From the NCBI RefSeq assembly GCF_036885195.1, contig NZ_CP133656.1, forward strand, positions 124,001-188,000: a stretch of DNA of 64,000 nucleotides. The letters are read 5' to 3'. Position 1 is the stretch's first letter; the number at the start of each line of letters is the position of its first letter. This DNA comes from Pectobacterium cacticida. GTDB taxonomy: Bacteria; Pseudomonadota; Gammaproteobacteria; Enterobacterales; Enterobacteriaceae. This document shows, one piece after another, positions 8,715 through 18,340 of the stretch. The position numbers were made by a program, and so were the translations under genes. Under the pieces are notes generated by a model. That model was not told the DNA's origin, ran no database searches, and saw only the letters and a list, made by a program, of their open reading frames with translations.

Positions 8715-9035
8715 TCAGTAGTCCCACGTATCAGGATCGATACCCATTTCTCGCATGATGATTTTCGCGGCTTCAGGAATTTCATCGTTGCGCTCTTTAC
8801 GCAAGTCTTCGTCATTCGGTAGCGGCTGACCCGTAAAGGCGTGCAGAAATGCCTCACACAACAATTCGCTGTTGGTGGCATGGCGCAGGTTATTCACCTG
8901 GCGGCGCGTACGCTCATCTGTCAGTATTTTCAATACTTTCAATGGAATAGATACTGTTATCTTTTTGACCTGCTCGCTTTTTTTGCCGTGTTCAGCGTAA
9001 GGGCTGACGTACTCACCGTTCCACTCAGCAGCCAT
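8715..9035 (-). CDS. metJ: Methionine repressor MetJ
   Basis: SAM-dependent ribbon-helix-helix repressor of the methionine regulon. It is nearly identical to E. coli MetJ, including EHGKKSEQVKKITVSIPLK (DNA-contacting beta strand) and TRRQVNNLRHATNSELLCEAF. The ATG at 9035 (MAAEWNGEYVSPYAEHG) is chosen by family alignment and an AAGG site; this gives 106 residues. An upstream in-frame start at 9089 would add 18 unrelated residues. It is divergent from metB across shared MetJ boxes, so it is probably autoregulated. Confidence 0.97.
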   Translation of the reverse strand: MAAEWNGEYVSPYAEHGKKSEQVKKITVSIPLKVLKILTDERTRRQVNNLRHATNSELLCEAFLHAFTGQPLPNDEDLRKERNDEIPEAAKIIMREMGIDPDTWDY

Positions 9036-9128
9036 GGGATACCTTAAAATTAATCTAATGAAGACAGCATCTGTCATGAAATATGACAATTCTAGCGGTT
9101 ATTATGCTTATGCTCAATCTATACGCAA

Positions 9129-9160
9129 AGAGGTTTAGATGTCTAGATGTATTGACGGCT
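9129..9160. promoter_or_regulatory. Four tandem MetJ boxes, metJ-metB intergenic operator
   Basis: Successive 8-mers AGAGGTTT, AGATGTCT, AGATGTAT, TGACGGCT align in register with the met-box consensus AGACGTCT. The second is the best match (7 of 8). Cooperative SAM-MetJ binding here would repress metBL and metJ. Confidence 0.85.
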
Positions 9161-9220
9161 ATTAAATCAGGGTTTACTCTTAAGCTCCTATCTTTTCAGC
9201 TCCAGCCAGGAAATGAGCCG

Positions 9221-10381
9221 ATGACGCGTAAACAAGCAACGATCGCAGTCCGCAGTGGGTTAAATGACGATGAACAGTATGGCTGCGTTGTTCCTCCCAT
9301 ACATCTTTCCAGCACGTATAATTTTACCGGATTTAACCAGCCACGCGCTCACGACTATTCGCGGCGCGGTAACCCAACGCGGGATGTGGTTCAGCGAGCG
9401 CTTGCGGAATTGGAAAGCGGCGCGGGTGCGGTAATGACGAGCAGCGGAATGTCGGCGATTATGCTGGTTTGCACCGTTTTTTTGCGTCCCGGCGATCTAT
9501 TGGTTGCTCCGCATGATTGCTATGGTGGCAGCTATCGTTTGTTTGACAGCCTGAGCAAGCGCGGCGCGTTTCGCGTTAAGTTCGTCGATCAAGGCGATAC
9601 CGCCGCGCTCAATGCGGCCCTGGCGGAAAAGCCGAAGCTGGTGCTGGTGGAAAGCCCGAGTAACCCTCTACTGCGAGTGGTGGATATTGCCGCGATCTGT
9701 CAGGCGGCACGGGAAGCTGGCGCAACTAGCGTGGTGGATAATACCTTCCTGAGCCCCGCGCTGCAAAAACCGCTGGAATTGGGGGCCGATCTGGTGGTGC
9801 ATTCATGTACTAAGTACCTGAATGGTCATTCTGACGTGGTGGCGGGCGCGGTTATCGCCAAAGAGGCCGATACCCTCACGGAACTGGCCTGGTGGGCGAA
9901 CAATATTGGCGTTACTGGCGCAGCGTTTGATAGCTATTTGCTGTTGCGCGGTTTGCGTACCTTATCGCCACGCATGGCTGCCGCGCAGCGCAATGCGCAA
10001 CAACTGGTTGAATTTTTGCAGACGCAGCCATTGGTAAAAGCGCTATATCATCCTTCGTTGCCGAATAATCCCGGTCATGATATCGCTTGCCGTCAACAAA
10101 CTGGTTTTGGTGCGATGCTAAGTTTTGAGCTGGATGGGGATGAGAACACCCTGCGGCGTTTTCTGGCTTCGCTAGAGTTGTTTACGCTGGCGGAATCGCT
10201 GGGCGGAGTCGAGAGCCTTATCTCTCATGCGGCCACGATGACGCACGCGGGTATGGCGCCGGAGGCGCGTGCCGCGGCGGGTATCTCTGAAACATTGCTG
10301 CGTATTTCCACCGGTATTGAAGATGGCGATGATCTGGTTGCCGATCTGGATCGTGCGTTTCACGCCGCGGCCGCGAGGTAA
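9221..10381 (+). CDS. metB: Cystathionine gamma-synthase
   Basis: PLP enzyme joining O-succinylhomoserine and cysteine to cystathionine, the transsulfuration step to methionine. The start ATG at 9221 (MTRKQATIAVRSGLNDDEQYGCVVPP) matches E. coli MetB and follows an AGGA site; an upstream in-frame start at 9083 would run through the MetJ boxes and is rejected. Length 386, as in E. coli. The PLP lysine lies in HSCTKYLNGHSDVVAG. It is followed after 2 bp by metL, forming the metBL operon. Confidence 0.98.
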   Translation: MTRKQATIAVRSGLNDDEQYGCVVPPIHLSSTYNFTGFNQPRAHDYSRRGNPTRDVVQRALAELESGAGAVMTSSGMSAIMLVCTVFLRPGDLLVAPHDCYGGSYRLFDSLSKRGAFRVKFVDQGDTAALNAALAEKPKLVLVESPSNPLLRVVDIAAICQAAREAGATSVVDNTFLSPALQKPLELGADLVVHSCTKYLNGHSDVVAGAVIAKEADTLTELAWWANNIGVTGAAFDSYLLLRGLRTLSPRMAAAQRNAQQLVEFLQTQPLVKALYHPSLPNNPGHDIACRQQTGFGAMLSFELDGDENTLRRFLASLELFTLAESLGGVESLISHAATMTHAGMAPEARAAAGISETLLRISTGIEDGDDLVADLDRAFHAAAAR

Positions 10382-10383
10382 GC

Positions 10384-12819
10384 ATGAGTGCATTAGGCAT
10401 AACGACCTCGGTTGTCGGGCGACAACTGCATAAGTTTGGCGGGAGTAGTTTGGCCGATGCGAAGTGTTACCTGCGTGTAGCCGATATTATGGCGGAATAT
10501 AGCCATCCCGGTGATCTAATGGTGGTGTCCGCGGCTGGCAGTACCACCAACCAACTGATTAGCTGGCTAAAACTGAGTCAGAGCGACCGGCTGTCGGCGC
10601 ATCAGGTTCAGCAACTATTACGCCGTTATCACAGCGAATTGATTGCCGGGCTATTGCCTGCGCATGAGGCTGAAGCGTTAACTACGCAGTTTATCCATGA
10701 TTTGGAGCGTTTGGCCGGGTTACTGGATGGCAAGATGACGGATGCCGTGTACGCTGAAGTTGTTGGGCACGGTGAAATCTGGTCAGCGCGTTTGATGTCT
10801 GCTGTGCTAAATCATCGGGACATGAATGCAGCTTGGCTGGATGCGCGTGATTTCCTCTGTGCGGAACGCGCCGCACAGCCTCAGGTGGATGAAGGTCGTT
10901 CTCGGCCGCTGTTGCAGCAGTGTTTAGCGCAACACGTTGGGCAACGCCTGGTGGTAACCGGTTTTATTTGTCGAAACGATGCAGGTGAAACAGTCCTGCT
11001 GGGGCGCAATGGCAGTGATTACTCGGCAACGCAAATTGGCGCGCTGGCGGGGGTTGAACGTGTCACTATCTGGAGTGATGTCGCTGGTGTCTATAGCGCC
11101 GATCCGCGGAAAGTAAAAGACGCCTGCTTGCTACCGTTGTTGCGACTGGATGAAGCTAGCGAGCTGGCGCGTCTGGCGGCACCGGTGCTGCATACGCGTA
11201 CCTTGCAACCCGTTTCCGGCAGCGGTATCGACCTGCAATTGCGTTGCAGCTATCACCCCGAACAGGGGTCGACGCGCATCGAGCGTGTGCTAGCCTCGGG
11301 AACGGGGGCAAAAATTATCACTAGCCATGATGATGTGTGCCTGATTGAAGTCCAGGTATCCGCATCACACGCGTTCGCACAGTTGCAAAGAGACGTCGAA
11401 CAACTTCTGAATCGGGCACAATTAAAACCTCTGGCTGTGGGAGTTCACCCAGATCGTAGGCTCTTACAACTATGCTATACCGCTGAAGTAGTTGATAGCG
11501 CGTTGCAGTTATTATCACAGGCGGCGCTGCCCGTGGAGATCAACCGGCGTAATGGGCTGGCGATGGTCGCGATGGTGGGAGCGGGCGTGGGGAAAAATCC
11601 ACTGCATAGCCACCGTTTTTATCAGCAGTTGAAAGATCAGCCGATTGAGTTTGTCAGTCAGGCCGATGAGGGAATTAGTCTGGTCGCGGTTCTACGTGTC
11701 GGCCCGACGGAACATCTGATCCGAGGGTTACATCATTCCTTGTTCCGTGCAGAGAAGCGTATCGGTCTGGTGCTGTTCGGCAAAGGGAATATTGGTTCGC
11801 GCTGGTTGGAGCTGTTTGCTCGTGAGCAAAGTAATCTGTCCGCGCGTACCGGCTTCGAGTTTGTGCTAGCCGGTGTTGTGGACAGTACGCGCAGCCTGTT
11901 GAATTATGACGGTCTGGATGCCAGCCGTGTGATGGCTTTCTTTGAGAGTGAAGCACAGACGCGGAATGGCGAAGATCTGTTCCTGTGGATGCGTGCGCAT
12001 CCCTTTGATGATTTAGTGGTGCTGGATGTCACCGCTAGCGAGTCGGTGGCCGATCTCTATCTGGATTTCGCCAGCTATGGTTTTCACGTCATTAGCGCCA
12101 ACAAACTGGCAGGCGCGTCAGGTGGCAATAATTATCGCCAGATACGAGACGCGTTCGCGAAAACGGATCGCCACTGGTTATATAACGCGACCGTAGGCGC
12201 GGGTTTACCCGTCAATTTCGCGGTACGAGATTTGCGGGAAAGCGGCGACAGTATTTTGGCAATTAGCGGGATTTTCTCCGGTACGCTTTCCTGGCTGTTC
12301 TTGCAATTTGACGGCACGGTGCCATTTACCGAACTGGTCGATCAGGCTTGCCAGCAGGGGTTAACCGAACCAGATCCACGCGTTGACCTTTCTGGTCAGG
12401 ACGTCATGCGCAAGCTGGTCATTCTGGCGCGTGAGGCGGGGTATAATATTGAACCCAGTCAGGTTAGAGTTGAGTCGCTGGTGCCGCGGGGGTGTGAACA
12501 GGGGTCGGTTGATGACTTCTTCGAGAACGGCGATTCGTTGAATGAGCAGATGCTGAGTCGCCTGGAAGCGGCAAGGGAAATGGGCTTGGTTCTGCGCCAT
12601 GTTGCCCGTTTTGATTGCAACGGTAAAGCGCGCGTTGGCGTTGAGGCCGTCCGTCCCGATCACCCTTTGGCTTCGCTATTGCCGGGTGATAATGTGTTTG
12701 CGATTGAGAGCCGTTGGTATCGGGATAATCCGCTGGTGATTCGCGGGCCGGGAGCGGGGCGCGATGTCACAGCAGGCGCGCTTCAATCTGACCTAAACCG
12801 TCTGGCGCAGCTACTGTAG
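10384..12819 (+). CDS. metL: Bifunctional aspartokinase II / homoserine dehydrogenase II
   Basis: Catalyses the first and third steps from aspartate to homoserine for methionine synthesis. The N-terminal aspartokinase half starts KFGGSSLADAKC and contains the GRNGSDYSA and WSDVAGVYSADPRKV motifs. The C-terminal half shows the NAD(P)-binding GKGNIGSRWLELF and the dehydrogenase signature VGAGLPVNFAVRDL.ESGD. Its 811 residues match E. coli MetL (810) closely throughout. Translationally close to metB; repression by MetJ at the metB operator is expected. Confidence 0.98.
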   Translation: MSALGITTSVVGRQLHKFGGSSLADAKCYLRVADIMAEYSHPGDLMVVSAAGSTTNQLISWLKLSQSDRLSAHQVQQLLRRYHSELIAGLLPAHEAEALTTQFIHDLERLAGLLDGKMTDAVYAEVVGHGEIWSARLMSAVLNHRDMNAAWLDARDFLCAERAAQPQVDEGRSRPLLQQCLAQHVGQRLVVTGFICRNDAGETVLLGRNGSDYSATQIGALAGVERVTIWSDVAGVYSADPRKVKDACLLPLLRLDEASELARLAAPVLHTRTLQPVSGSGIDLQLRCSYHPEQGSTRIERVLASGTGAKIITSHDDVCLIEVQVSASHAFAQLQRDVEQLLNRAQLKPLAVGVHPDRRLLQLCYTAEVVDSALQLLSQAALPVEINRRNGLAMVAMVGAGVGKNPLHSHRFYQQLKDQPIEFVSQADEGISLVAVLRVGPTEHLIRGLHHSLFRAEKRIGLVLFGKGNIGSRWLELFAREQSNLSARTGFEFVLAGVVDSTRSLLNYDGLDASRVMAFFESEAQTRNGEDLFLWMRAHPFDDLVVLDVTASESVADLYLDFASYGFHVISANKLAGASGGNNYRQIRDAFAKTDRHWLYNATVGAGLPVNFAVRDLRESGDSILAISGIFSGTLSWLFLQFDGTVPFTELVDQACQQGLTEPDPRVDLSGQDVMRKLVILAREAGYNIEPSQVRVESLVPRGCEQGSVDDFFENGDSLNEQMLSRLEAAREMGLVLRHVARFDCNGKARVGVEAVRPDHPLASLLPGDNVFAIESRWYRDNPLVIRGPGAGRDVTAGALQSDLNRLAQLL

Positions 12820-12849
12820 CGCCTACTGTAATCGCGGCATCGTTGGTGG

Positions 12850-12893
12850 CCGTCTCTTAGTCGTATTTTTATGCAGACCAAGAGACGGTTTCG
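12850..12893 (+). terminator. Hairpin downstream of metL, possible terminator
   Basis: CCGTCTCTT (12850-12858) pairs with AAGAGACGG (12880-12888) around a 21-base loop and is followed by TTTCGT. The long loop and short T-tract make it a modest terminator. Confidence 0.45.
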
Positions 12894-13179
12894 TGCGTCA
12901 CGACCCCGCCATTTTCATGCTACCTCGTAGCAAACGCCCGACACGTGGCGGCTCACACGCCACTCGCCTCGTGACCCCCTTGGCTTTCCGGCGCAAATTA
13001 TGCCGCTGACGCGGTGCCTTCTTCGATATCCGGCTTAACGGACCGCTTCCCTGCGGCTCATCCTGAGCCTGCTATCTCTTCAGCATAATTTTACGCCGGA
13101 TAATGGCAAACTCCGCAGAGCTTTCGCGCACTTATATAAGGCGAGCGTTAAGAGTATTTCCCCATATTCCCCACCAGCC
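12894..13179. other. Non-coding spacer with a long inverted repeat
   Basis: No gene is supported between metL and the Pho-box operon. The 12988-13003 arm (CCGGCGCAAATTATGC) is nearly the reverse complement of 13083-13099, enclosing about 80 bases, so 12988-13099 could fold as one long hairpin. A smaller hairpin, GTGGCG/CGCCAC, lies near 12945-12963. The layout is MITE-like, but no target duplication was recognised. Confidence 0.3.
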
Positions 13180-13197
13180 GTGTCATTGAAATGTCAT
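13180..13197 (+). promoter_or_regulatory. Candidate Pho box (PhoB site)
   Basis: GTGTCAT, four bases TGAA, then ATGTCAT form two 7-bp direct repeats with the 11-base period of the PhoB consensus CTGTCAT-N4-CTGTCA; each matches at 6 of 7 bases. In phase further downstream, TTGACAC (13213-13219) resembles another repeat, and CACAAT (13230-13235) sits about where a -10 would be. The box ends 73 bp before the start of the downstream transporter operon. Confidence 0.6.
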
Positions 13198-13270
13198 AGC
13201 GATAACACGTTCTTGACACGTTCTCTACGCACAATCGGCGCATCGTTTAATTAGCGCGGAATGCACAGCA

Positions 13271-14428
13271 GTGCAAAAAAATACGTCCTCTGCGGCAACC
13301 CCGCATATTGTTATCGATCACCTCCATGTTGGGTACGGCACAACAGCCGTATTGAACGATATCCATCTGGAGATTGCTCAGGGTGAATTCGTCGCGTTGC
13401 TTGGTTCGTCGGGATGCGGCAAAACGACGCTACTACGAACCATCGCTGGATTCTCGTCGCCGCAACGGGGAGCGATTCGCGTTAACGGGCAGGATATGAC
13501 GCAAGCGCCGCCGGACAAACGTGGAATGGCGTTGGTCTTTCAGAGCTACGCACTGTGGCCGCATATGACAGTGGCGCAACATATTGCTTACGGGTTGCGT
13601 TTGCGCCGCGTGGCGCGTGCGGAGATTGCCAGCCGTGTCGCTGAATTGGAAACCATGCTTGGGTTGACAGGCTTGAGTGCCCGCAAGCCTGCGGAACTGT
13701 CCGGCGGGCAGCGTCAGCGCGTCGCACTGGGGCGGGCGTTAGCGGTGAGGCCCGATATTTTGCTGCTGGACGAACCGCTCTCCAATCTTGACGCCCGTAT
13801 TCGTCTGCAACTGCGCGATGAGATCCGGGCGCTGCAACAGCGGTTGGGATTGACCGCAATCCACGTGACGCACGATCGCGAAGAAGCGATGGTGATGGCG
13901 GATCGCATCGTGATTTTGAATCAGGGCCGCATCATGCAGGCGGGTAGCCCGCAAGAGGTGTATCACCATCCGGCCAGCGCGTTTGTCGCAGCATTTATGG
14001 GGGCGGAAAATCGGTTGGTGCTCGACGCGCACGATGACGGGGGAACGTTGATGATCCCAGGTGATGCGGAGAGCCATCCACTCGTGCCGGTGGGGACATC
14101 GCTATCGCCCGGCACGATAGAAGCGCGCTTCCGTGCGGAGGCCGCACAACTTTACGATCCCGCGGACGCGCCTCCTCCCCAGCCCGGCATGTTAATGCGC
14201 TATGGCACGGTGCAGGCACAAAGCTATCCCGGTGGATACTGGTTGCACTCGGTTTCCAGCGGCGCCTGGCGGATACAGGTTCATGCGACGCGTCCCTATG
14301 CGATTGGGCAGCGGGTTGCGGTACAGATCCCTGCCGAGGCGCTGTTTCTTTTCCCGCTGACAGAAAAGACGACGTCTTCAGCAGCGGTACCGAACACCCT
14401 TACACGTCATTCCCCGCTTCCGGCTTGA
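13271..14428 (+). CDS. ABC transporter ATP-binding protein (PotA/FbpC/PhnT-like)
   Basis: ATPase subunit of an importer and first gene of a six-gene operon behind a Pho box. It has Walker A GSSGCGKTT, signature LSGGQRQR, Walker B ILLLDEPLSNLD, an H-loop (HVTHDREEA), and a C-terminal TOBE-type region from about residue 245. Its 385 residues suit the spermidine/iron/aminoethylphosphonate ATPase group. The start is a GTG (13271) with a weak GCGGAA site; an ATG at 13261 is out of frame. The substrate is inferred from operon context only. Confidence 0.82.
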   Translation: MQKNTSSAATPHIVIDHLHVGYGTTAVLNDIHLEIAQGEFVALLGSSGCGKTTLLRTIAGFSSPQRGAIRVNGQDMTQAPPDKRGMALVFQSYALWPHMTVAQHIAYGLRLRRVARAEIASRVAELETMLGLTGLSARKPAELSGGQRQRVALGRALAVRPDILLLDEPLSNLDARIRLQLRDEIRALQQRLGLTAIHVTHDREEAMVMADRIVILNQGRIMQAGSPQEVYHHPASAFVAAFMGAENRLVLDAHDDGGTLMIPGDAESHPLVPVGTSLSPGTIEARFRAEAAQLYDPADAPPPQPGMLMRYGTVQAQSYPGGYWLHSVSSGAWRIQVHATRPYAIGQRVAVQIPAEALFLFPLTEKTTSSAAVPNTLTRHSPLPA

Positions 14429-14458
14429 CGGCCCGATCCTGAATTGGAGACAAATAAA

Positions 14459-15592
14459 ATGAAACGCATTTTTGTTGCAACGTTAATGATGAGTATGCCG
14501 TTGGCTGCCGTGCAGGCTCAGGAGCTCACCGTGTTAACGGCGGGTGACCAGAACATGGTCGACTATGTGAATGAATATCTGGGGCCGCTGTTTGAGAAGC
14601 AGCATCCTGGCGTCAAGGTTCGAGCTATTGGGACGGGTCCGGGGGATGCCGGGTCGCAAAAGATTCTTGAGCGTTTTGATGCGCAGCAGGCCGCCGGGGC
14701 CAAAGTCTGGGATACCGATGTCGCGGTGGTGCATGAAAAATTTGTTGGTCCAATGGTGCAGAAGGGCGATTTGCTGAAATATCGTGATGATATTGCCAGC
14801 GGTAAGCTGGTTAGCATGGCGGCGGCGGATAAGGCCATGGGGACGGATGTGAAAGGCTATGTGATGCCGATGTTTAGCAGCCAGACCGCGCTGGCCTATA
14901 ACCCCGATATGGTGCCAAATCCTCCGAAGAGCTATGACGAAATTCAACAGTGGGCCGCTGCTCATCCGAAGATGTTTGGTTATAACGGAATTAAAGGTGG
15001 CGCATCGGGCGTCAGCTTCGTGATGGGGTGGATTTATGCTTACGGCGGCGATGCCCAGAAGTTGATGAATGGCCCGTTTGATGAGGCGGAGGCGAAGAAA
15101 TGGCAACCCGCGTTTGAACGCTTGAAGGATTTTAATAAGAACGTGACATTGACGCCGGGCAACGCGGGTACGCTTGATATGCTTAGCCGTGGTGAGATCG
15201 CCATGGGCCCCGTGTGGGTTGATATGTTTTATTCCTGGCAAGCGCGTGGACAATTGCCGGACAACTTCAAACTACTGCTTCCGGCACCGGGCATGCCGGG
15301 GCAGCCGATGCATTATGTTATCCCGGCTCAGGCACCGCATCGTGAACTGGCCAAACAATTTGTCGAACTGGCTACCAGCGCCAAAGTTCAGGCGGAAGGG
15401 ATCGTTGAGCGCTTTAACTGGTATCCGGGGATTGATGCCAAGTATGTTCAGGCTGAGCTGAAACCCGAGATTTGGCAACGTCTGTTTACGGATGTGACAC
15501 CTGATGAGTTGGCGAGTAAAGGTAAGACATTCCCTATTGCGCCTTACCATACCGCGATTTTAAACGCCTATGAGCGGGCGATGGCGAAGTAA
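14459..15592 (+). CDS. Extracellular solute-binding protein of the Pho-box ABC importer
   Basis: Periplasmic family-1 solute-binding protein of 377 residues with a clear signal peptide (MKRIFVATLMMSMPLAAVQA). The mature start ELTVLTAGDQNMVDYVNEYLGPLFEKQHPGV and later motifs (GYVMPMFSSQTALAYNPDMVPNPP, IPAQAPHRELAKQFVE) fit the PotD/FbpA/AEP-binding group. The ATG at 14459 is chosen for its GGAG site and signal peptide; the frame opens five codons earlier. The ligand is unknown; the operon suggests a phosphorus compound. Confidence 0.82.
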   Translation: MKRIFVATLMMSMPLAAVQAQELTVLTAGDQNMVDYVNEYLGPLFEKQHPGVKVRAIGTGPGDAGSQKILERFDAQQAAGAKVWDTDVAVVHEKFVGPMVQKGDLLKYRDDIASGKLVSMAAADKAMGTDVKGYVMPMFSSQTALAYNPDMVPNPPKSYDEIQQWAAAHPKMFGYNGIKGGASGVSFVMGWIYAYGGDAQKLMNGPFDEAEAKKWQPAFERLKDFNKNVTLTPGNAGTLDMLSRGEIAMGPVWVDMFYSWQARGQLPDNFKLLLPAPGMPGQPMHYVIPAQAPHRELAKQFVELATSAKVQAEGIVERFNWYPGIDAKYVQAELKPEIWQRLFTDVTPDELASKGKTFPIAPYHTAILNAYERAMAK

Positions 15593-15650
15593 CCCATACA
15601 CTTGTACTACAGGCGCTCTGACAGCATAAAGTCAGGGCGCGGAGACCTTC

Positions 15651-16490
15651 ATGCCGCAAGTATCTCAATTTTCTTCCCGATTAGTGGGGATCGCGCTGGT
15701 GCTTCCTGCGCTAGTCGTGGTCGCCGCCTGTTTTATCACCCCGTTGGGGATGTCGATTGGGGGTGCGTTTGTTAGTCAGACAGGCGTAGGTATAGATAAT
15801 TTTGTCACCGCATTAACGCTGTATCTGCCCGATATTCTGTTTACCTTACTGATAGTAAGCCTGGCCACGCTATTGATCGGCTTGCTATCCGTTTTGATTG
15901 GCGGTTACCTGACCCTGGGGGAAAGTCCGCGTATGGTAGCGTTACTGCGCTGGATTTACCGCTGGCCATTGTTTATCCCGTTCATCGTCACCGGACAAAT
16001 TTTACGTACCTTTCTGGCTAAGAACGGTTGGCTGAACGGCGCACTGGATGCGCTCGGTATTGTTGATATGGCTAGCGCCAGTAATTGGCTGGACTGGCGT
16101 GGCATCGTGTTTGCCTTTGTCTGGAAGCAGACGCCATTTGTGGCGCTATTGGTTGCTGGCGCAATGGCGTCGCTGGATCGCACGATGATCGAATCTGCCC
16201 GTAATTTAGGCGCATCACGCCTGCGTATCCTGTGCGAAATTGTGGTGCCTCAGGTGGGGCAAACGCTGCTTACCGGGCTGATTCTCTCATTCGTCACCAT
16301 GATGTCGGTGCTATCCGTGCCGATGATGATCAATGCCCAATCACCGACGATGCTTACCGCCAATATTGCTTTCCGTATTAACGCCTATGGCGATTATGGC
16401 GTGGCCAATGCATTGGGTGTGATTGCTCTGCTGATGACGGGCTTGTTTGCGGTGATTTATCTTCGCCTGAACATGAGGGAGAGGGCATGA
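15651..16490 (+). CDS. ABC transporter permease 1 of the Pho-box operon
   Basis: Inner-membrane permease of 279 residues with about six membrane segments and the inner-membrane-protein loop (ESARNLGASRLRILCEIVVPQVGQT) that docks to the ATPase. It resembles PotB/PhnU-type permeases. It has a GGAG ribosome site and overlaps the next permease gene by 4 bp (ATGA), indicating translational coupling. Confidence 0.82.
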   Translation: MPQVSQFSSRLVGIALVLPALVVVAACFITPLGMSIGGAFVSQTGVGIDNFVTALTLYLPDILFTLLIVSLATLLIGLLSVLIGGYLTLGESPRMVALLRWIYRWPLFIPFIVTGQILRTFLAKNGWLNGALDALGIVDMASASNWLDWRGIVFAFVWKQTPFVALLVAGAMASLDRTMIESARNLGASRLRILCEIVVPQVGQTLLTGLILSFVTMMSVLSVPMMINAQSPTMLTANIAFRINAYGDYGVANALGVIALLMTGLFAVIYLRLNMRERA

Positions 16491-17293
16491 AGAACGTCCT
16501 GTGGTGGATCCCGAGAATGTTGATTCTGGGAACGCTAATCTTCCTGATTTTTGGTCCATTGGCTAACCTCCTGCTGTGGTCAGTGGCGGAAAAATGGTTC
16601 TATCCTCATCTGTTGCCTAATGATTGGGGGTTCGCTTTTTGGCAGCGCGTGTTTTCACCGCGCGGAGTGGCTTGGGAAGCACTAGGCAATAGCGTATTAG
16701 TGGCGGTGTTTACCGTACTGGCCTCGCTTCTGCTGGCGATTCCTGCCGGATATGCGCTGGCGCGCCTACCCTTGCCCGCCCGCGGGTTAATACTGCTTAT
16801 TTTCCTGATTCCACAAGCCTTCCCAAACCTGACGGTGTACGTGAATATCGCCCGGCTGTTCTATCAGTGGGGGCTAAACGGCACGCTGTTGGGCGTCGTT
16901 CTGGTGCATACCGTTCACGGGCTGGTGTTTGCCGTTTGGATTGCTTCGGCGGCGTTTGCGGCGGTGGGGCGTGAAATGGAGCAGGCGGCGCGATCGATTG
17001 GAGCCGGGCCGTGGCGTGCCTTTATCGATATCACCTTGCCGTTGGCAATGCCGGGATTAATGGCATCGGCTATCTTCGTTTTCCTCGAATCGCTGGATGA
17101 ATTTACCGGCAGCTATTTTGTCGGTGCGCCGGATGTGCAAATGATGCCGTTACTGCTCTATACCGCGGGGGCGGGAGGGAACTATCAGATGGCTTCCATT
17201 ACTGCGTTGGTGCTGTTGGTTCCCTCGGTCTTGTTTATGCTGGTCGTGGAGCGCTTTTTGAAGGCGGATGTGATGGCGAGGATAGGGAAATGA
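16487..17293 (+). CDS. ABC transporter permease 2 of the Pho-box operon
   Basis: Partner permease of 268 residues, PotC/PhnV-like, with about six membrane segments and the ATPase-docking loop EQAARSIGAGPWRAFIDITLPLAMPG. It overlaps both neighbours by ATGA, so ATPase, permeases and the LacI regulator form one tightly coupled unit. Confidence 0.82.
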   Translation: MKNVLWWIPRMLILGTLIFLIFGPLANLLLWSVAEKWFYPHLLPNDWGFAFWQRVFSPRGVAWEALGNSVLVAVFTVLASLLLAIPAGYALARLPLPARGLILLIFLIPQAFPNLTVYVNIARLFYQWGLNGTLLGVVLVHTVHGLVFAVWIASAAFAAVGREMEQAARSIGAGPWRAFIDITLPLAMPGLMASAIFVFLESLDEFTGSYFVGAPDVQMMPLLLYTAGAGGNYQMASITALVLLVPSVLFMLVVERFLKADVMARIGK

Positions 17294-18294
17294 CAGGAGG
17301 CAAACCCGGTTACGTTAGTGCGCAGGATGTCGCGCGTCGGGCTGGGGTATCGCGCTCGGCGGTGTCCCGCAGTTTTACCCCCGGCGCCAGCGTGTCTGCG
17401 GCGACTTATGCCAAAGTGATGGCCGCAGCGCAGGCGTTAGGGTATCAGGTTAACGATTTAGCGCGCGGCCTTCTGGCGAATCACAGCCGTTTGGTGGGGT
17501 TAGTGGTCACTCGCCCAGAGGTCGGGTTCCGCGCCAATTTGGTGGCGGAGTTGTCGCAGGCGTTAATTCAACGCGGCTCGATCCCTGTTCTTATCAATAC
17601 CGGTCATGCCCGGGAAGCGATGGTGGCCGCGCGTGTTATTTTGTTCGGTCATCGCGCGGAAGCGACGATTGTTCTGTCGGGGTCGCCGCCGAAAGCATTT
17701 GTCGAACTGGCACAGCTCAATCGCCAGCCGTTGATAGTCATTGGCCGACATGAACCGGCGTGTGACAGCGTGCATATCGATAATGACAGCGCGGCGCGTA
17801 TGGCCGCGCGGTTGTTCGCCTCATCGGGTAGAACACGTTTGGCGCTGGCTGGGGCGGCTTCGGCAACGCCCAATATTATTGAGCGTGAACAGGCGTTTTG
17901 TGAGGAAGCGCGGGTGTTAGGGCTGTCGGTAGCCGTGGTTCGTGGTGTTGATACGGATTATGGCGATGGGCTGGCGGTGGGCCAGCAGCTGTTTTCTCGT
18001 CCCGATGCCGTCAGGCCGGATGCGGTATTCTGCGTAAATGATTTAGTGGCATTTGGCGTTATCGATCGCGCAAGGCAGTGTGGCCTTGCCGTTCCGCAGG
18101 ATCTTATGGTCATCGGATTTGATGATATACCGGCCGCAGGATGGGATGCTTATGCCTTGACAACGTTTCGACAGGATCCTGCCACGATGGCGGCGCAGGC
18201 ATTAACGTTACTCGATCTTCGCCAGTCGCAAGAACAAGCTCCCGCGCGTCGAGCGCAGGTAAGCGCTTTGCTAATTCGCCGCCAGTCGGCGTGA
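17290..18294 (+). CDS. LacI-family transcriptional regulator in the Pho-box operon
   Basis: 334 residues with a LacI-type N-terminal HTH (VSAQDVARRAGVSRSAVSRSF, about 9-29) and a periplasmic-binding-like effector domain ending VIGFDDIPAAGWDAYALTTF. It starts within the stop of the second permease gene (ATGA). It probably senses the imported substrate or its product and controls this operon; no LacI operator was identified, and the ligand is unknown. Confidence 0.82.
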   Translation: MTGGKPGYVSAQDVARRAGVSRSAVSRSFTPGASVSAATYAKVMAAAQALGYQVNDLARGLLANHSRLVGLVVTRPEVGFRANLVAELSQALIQRGSIPVLINTGHAREAMVAARVILFGHRAEATIVLSGSPPKAFVELAQLNRQPLIVIGRHEPACDSVHIDNDSAARMAARLFASSGRTRLALAGAASATPNIIEREQAFCEEARVLGLSVAVVRGVDTDYGDGLAVGQQLFSRPDAVRPDAVFCVNDLVAFGVIDRARQCGLAVPQDLMVIGFDDIPAAGWDAYALTTFRQDPATMAAQALTLLDLRQSQEQAPARRAQVSALLIRRQSA

Positions 18295-18340
18295 CTGCAT
18301 AAGCACACGATAATGTAATAGAGTGAAGCCGAGAATAGTG

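Noticed and set aside
9083..9220. N-terminal extension of metB to an upstream ATG
   Set aside because: It would translate through the MetJ boxes and add 46 residues absent from E. coli MetB; the ATG at 9221 has the expected N-terminus.
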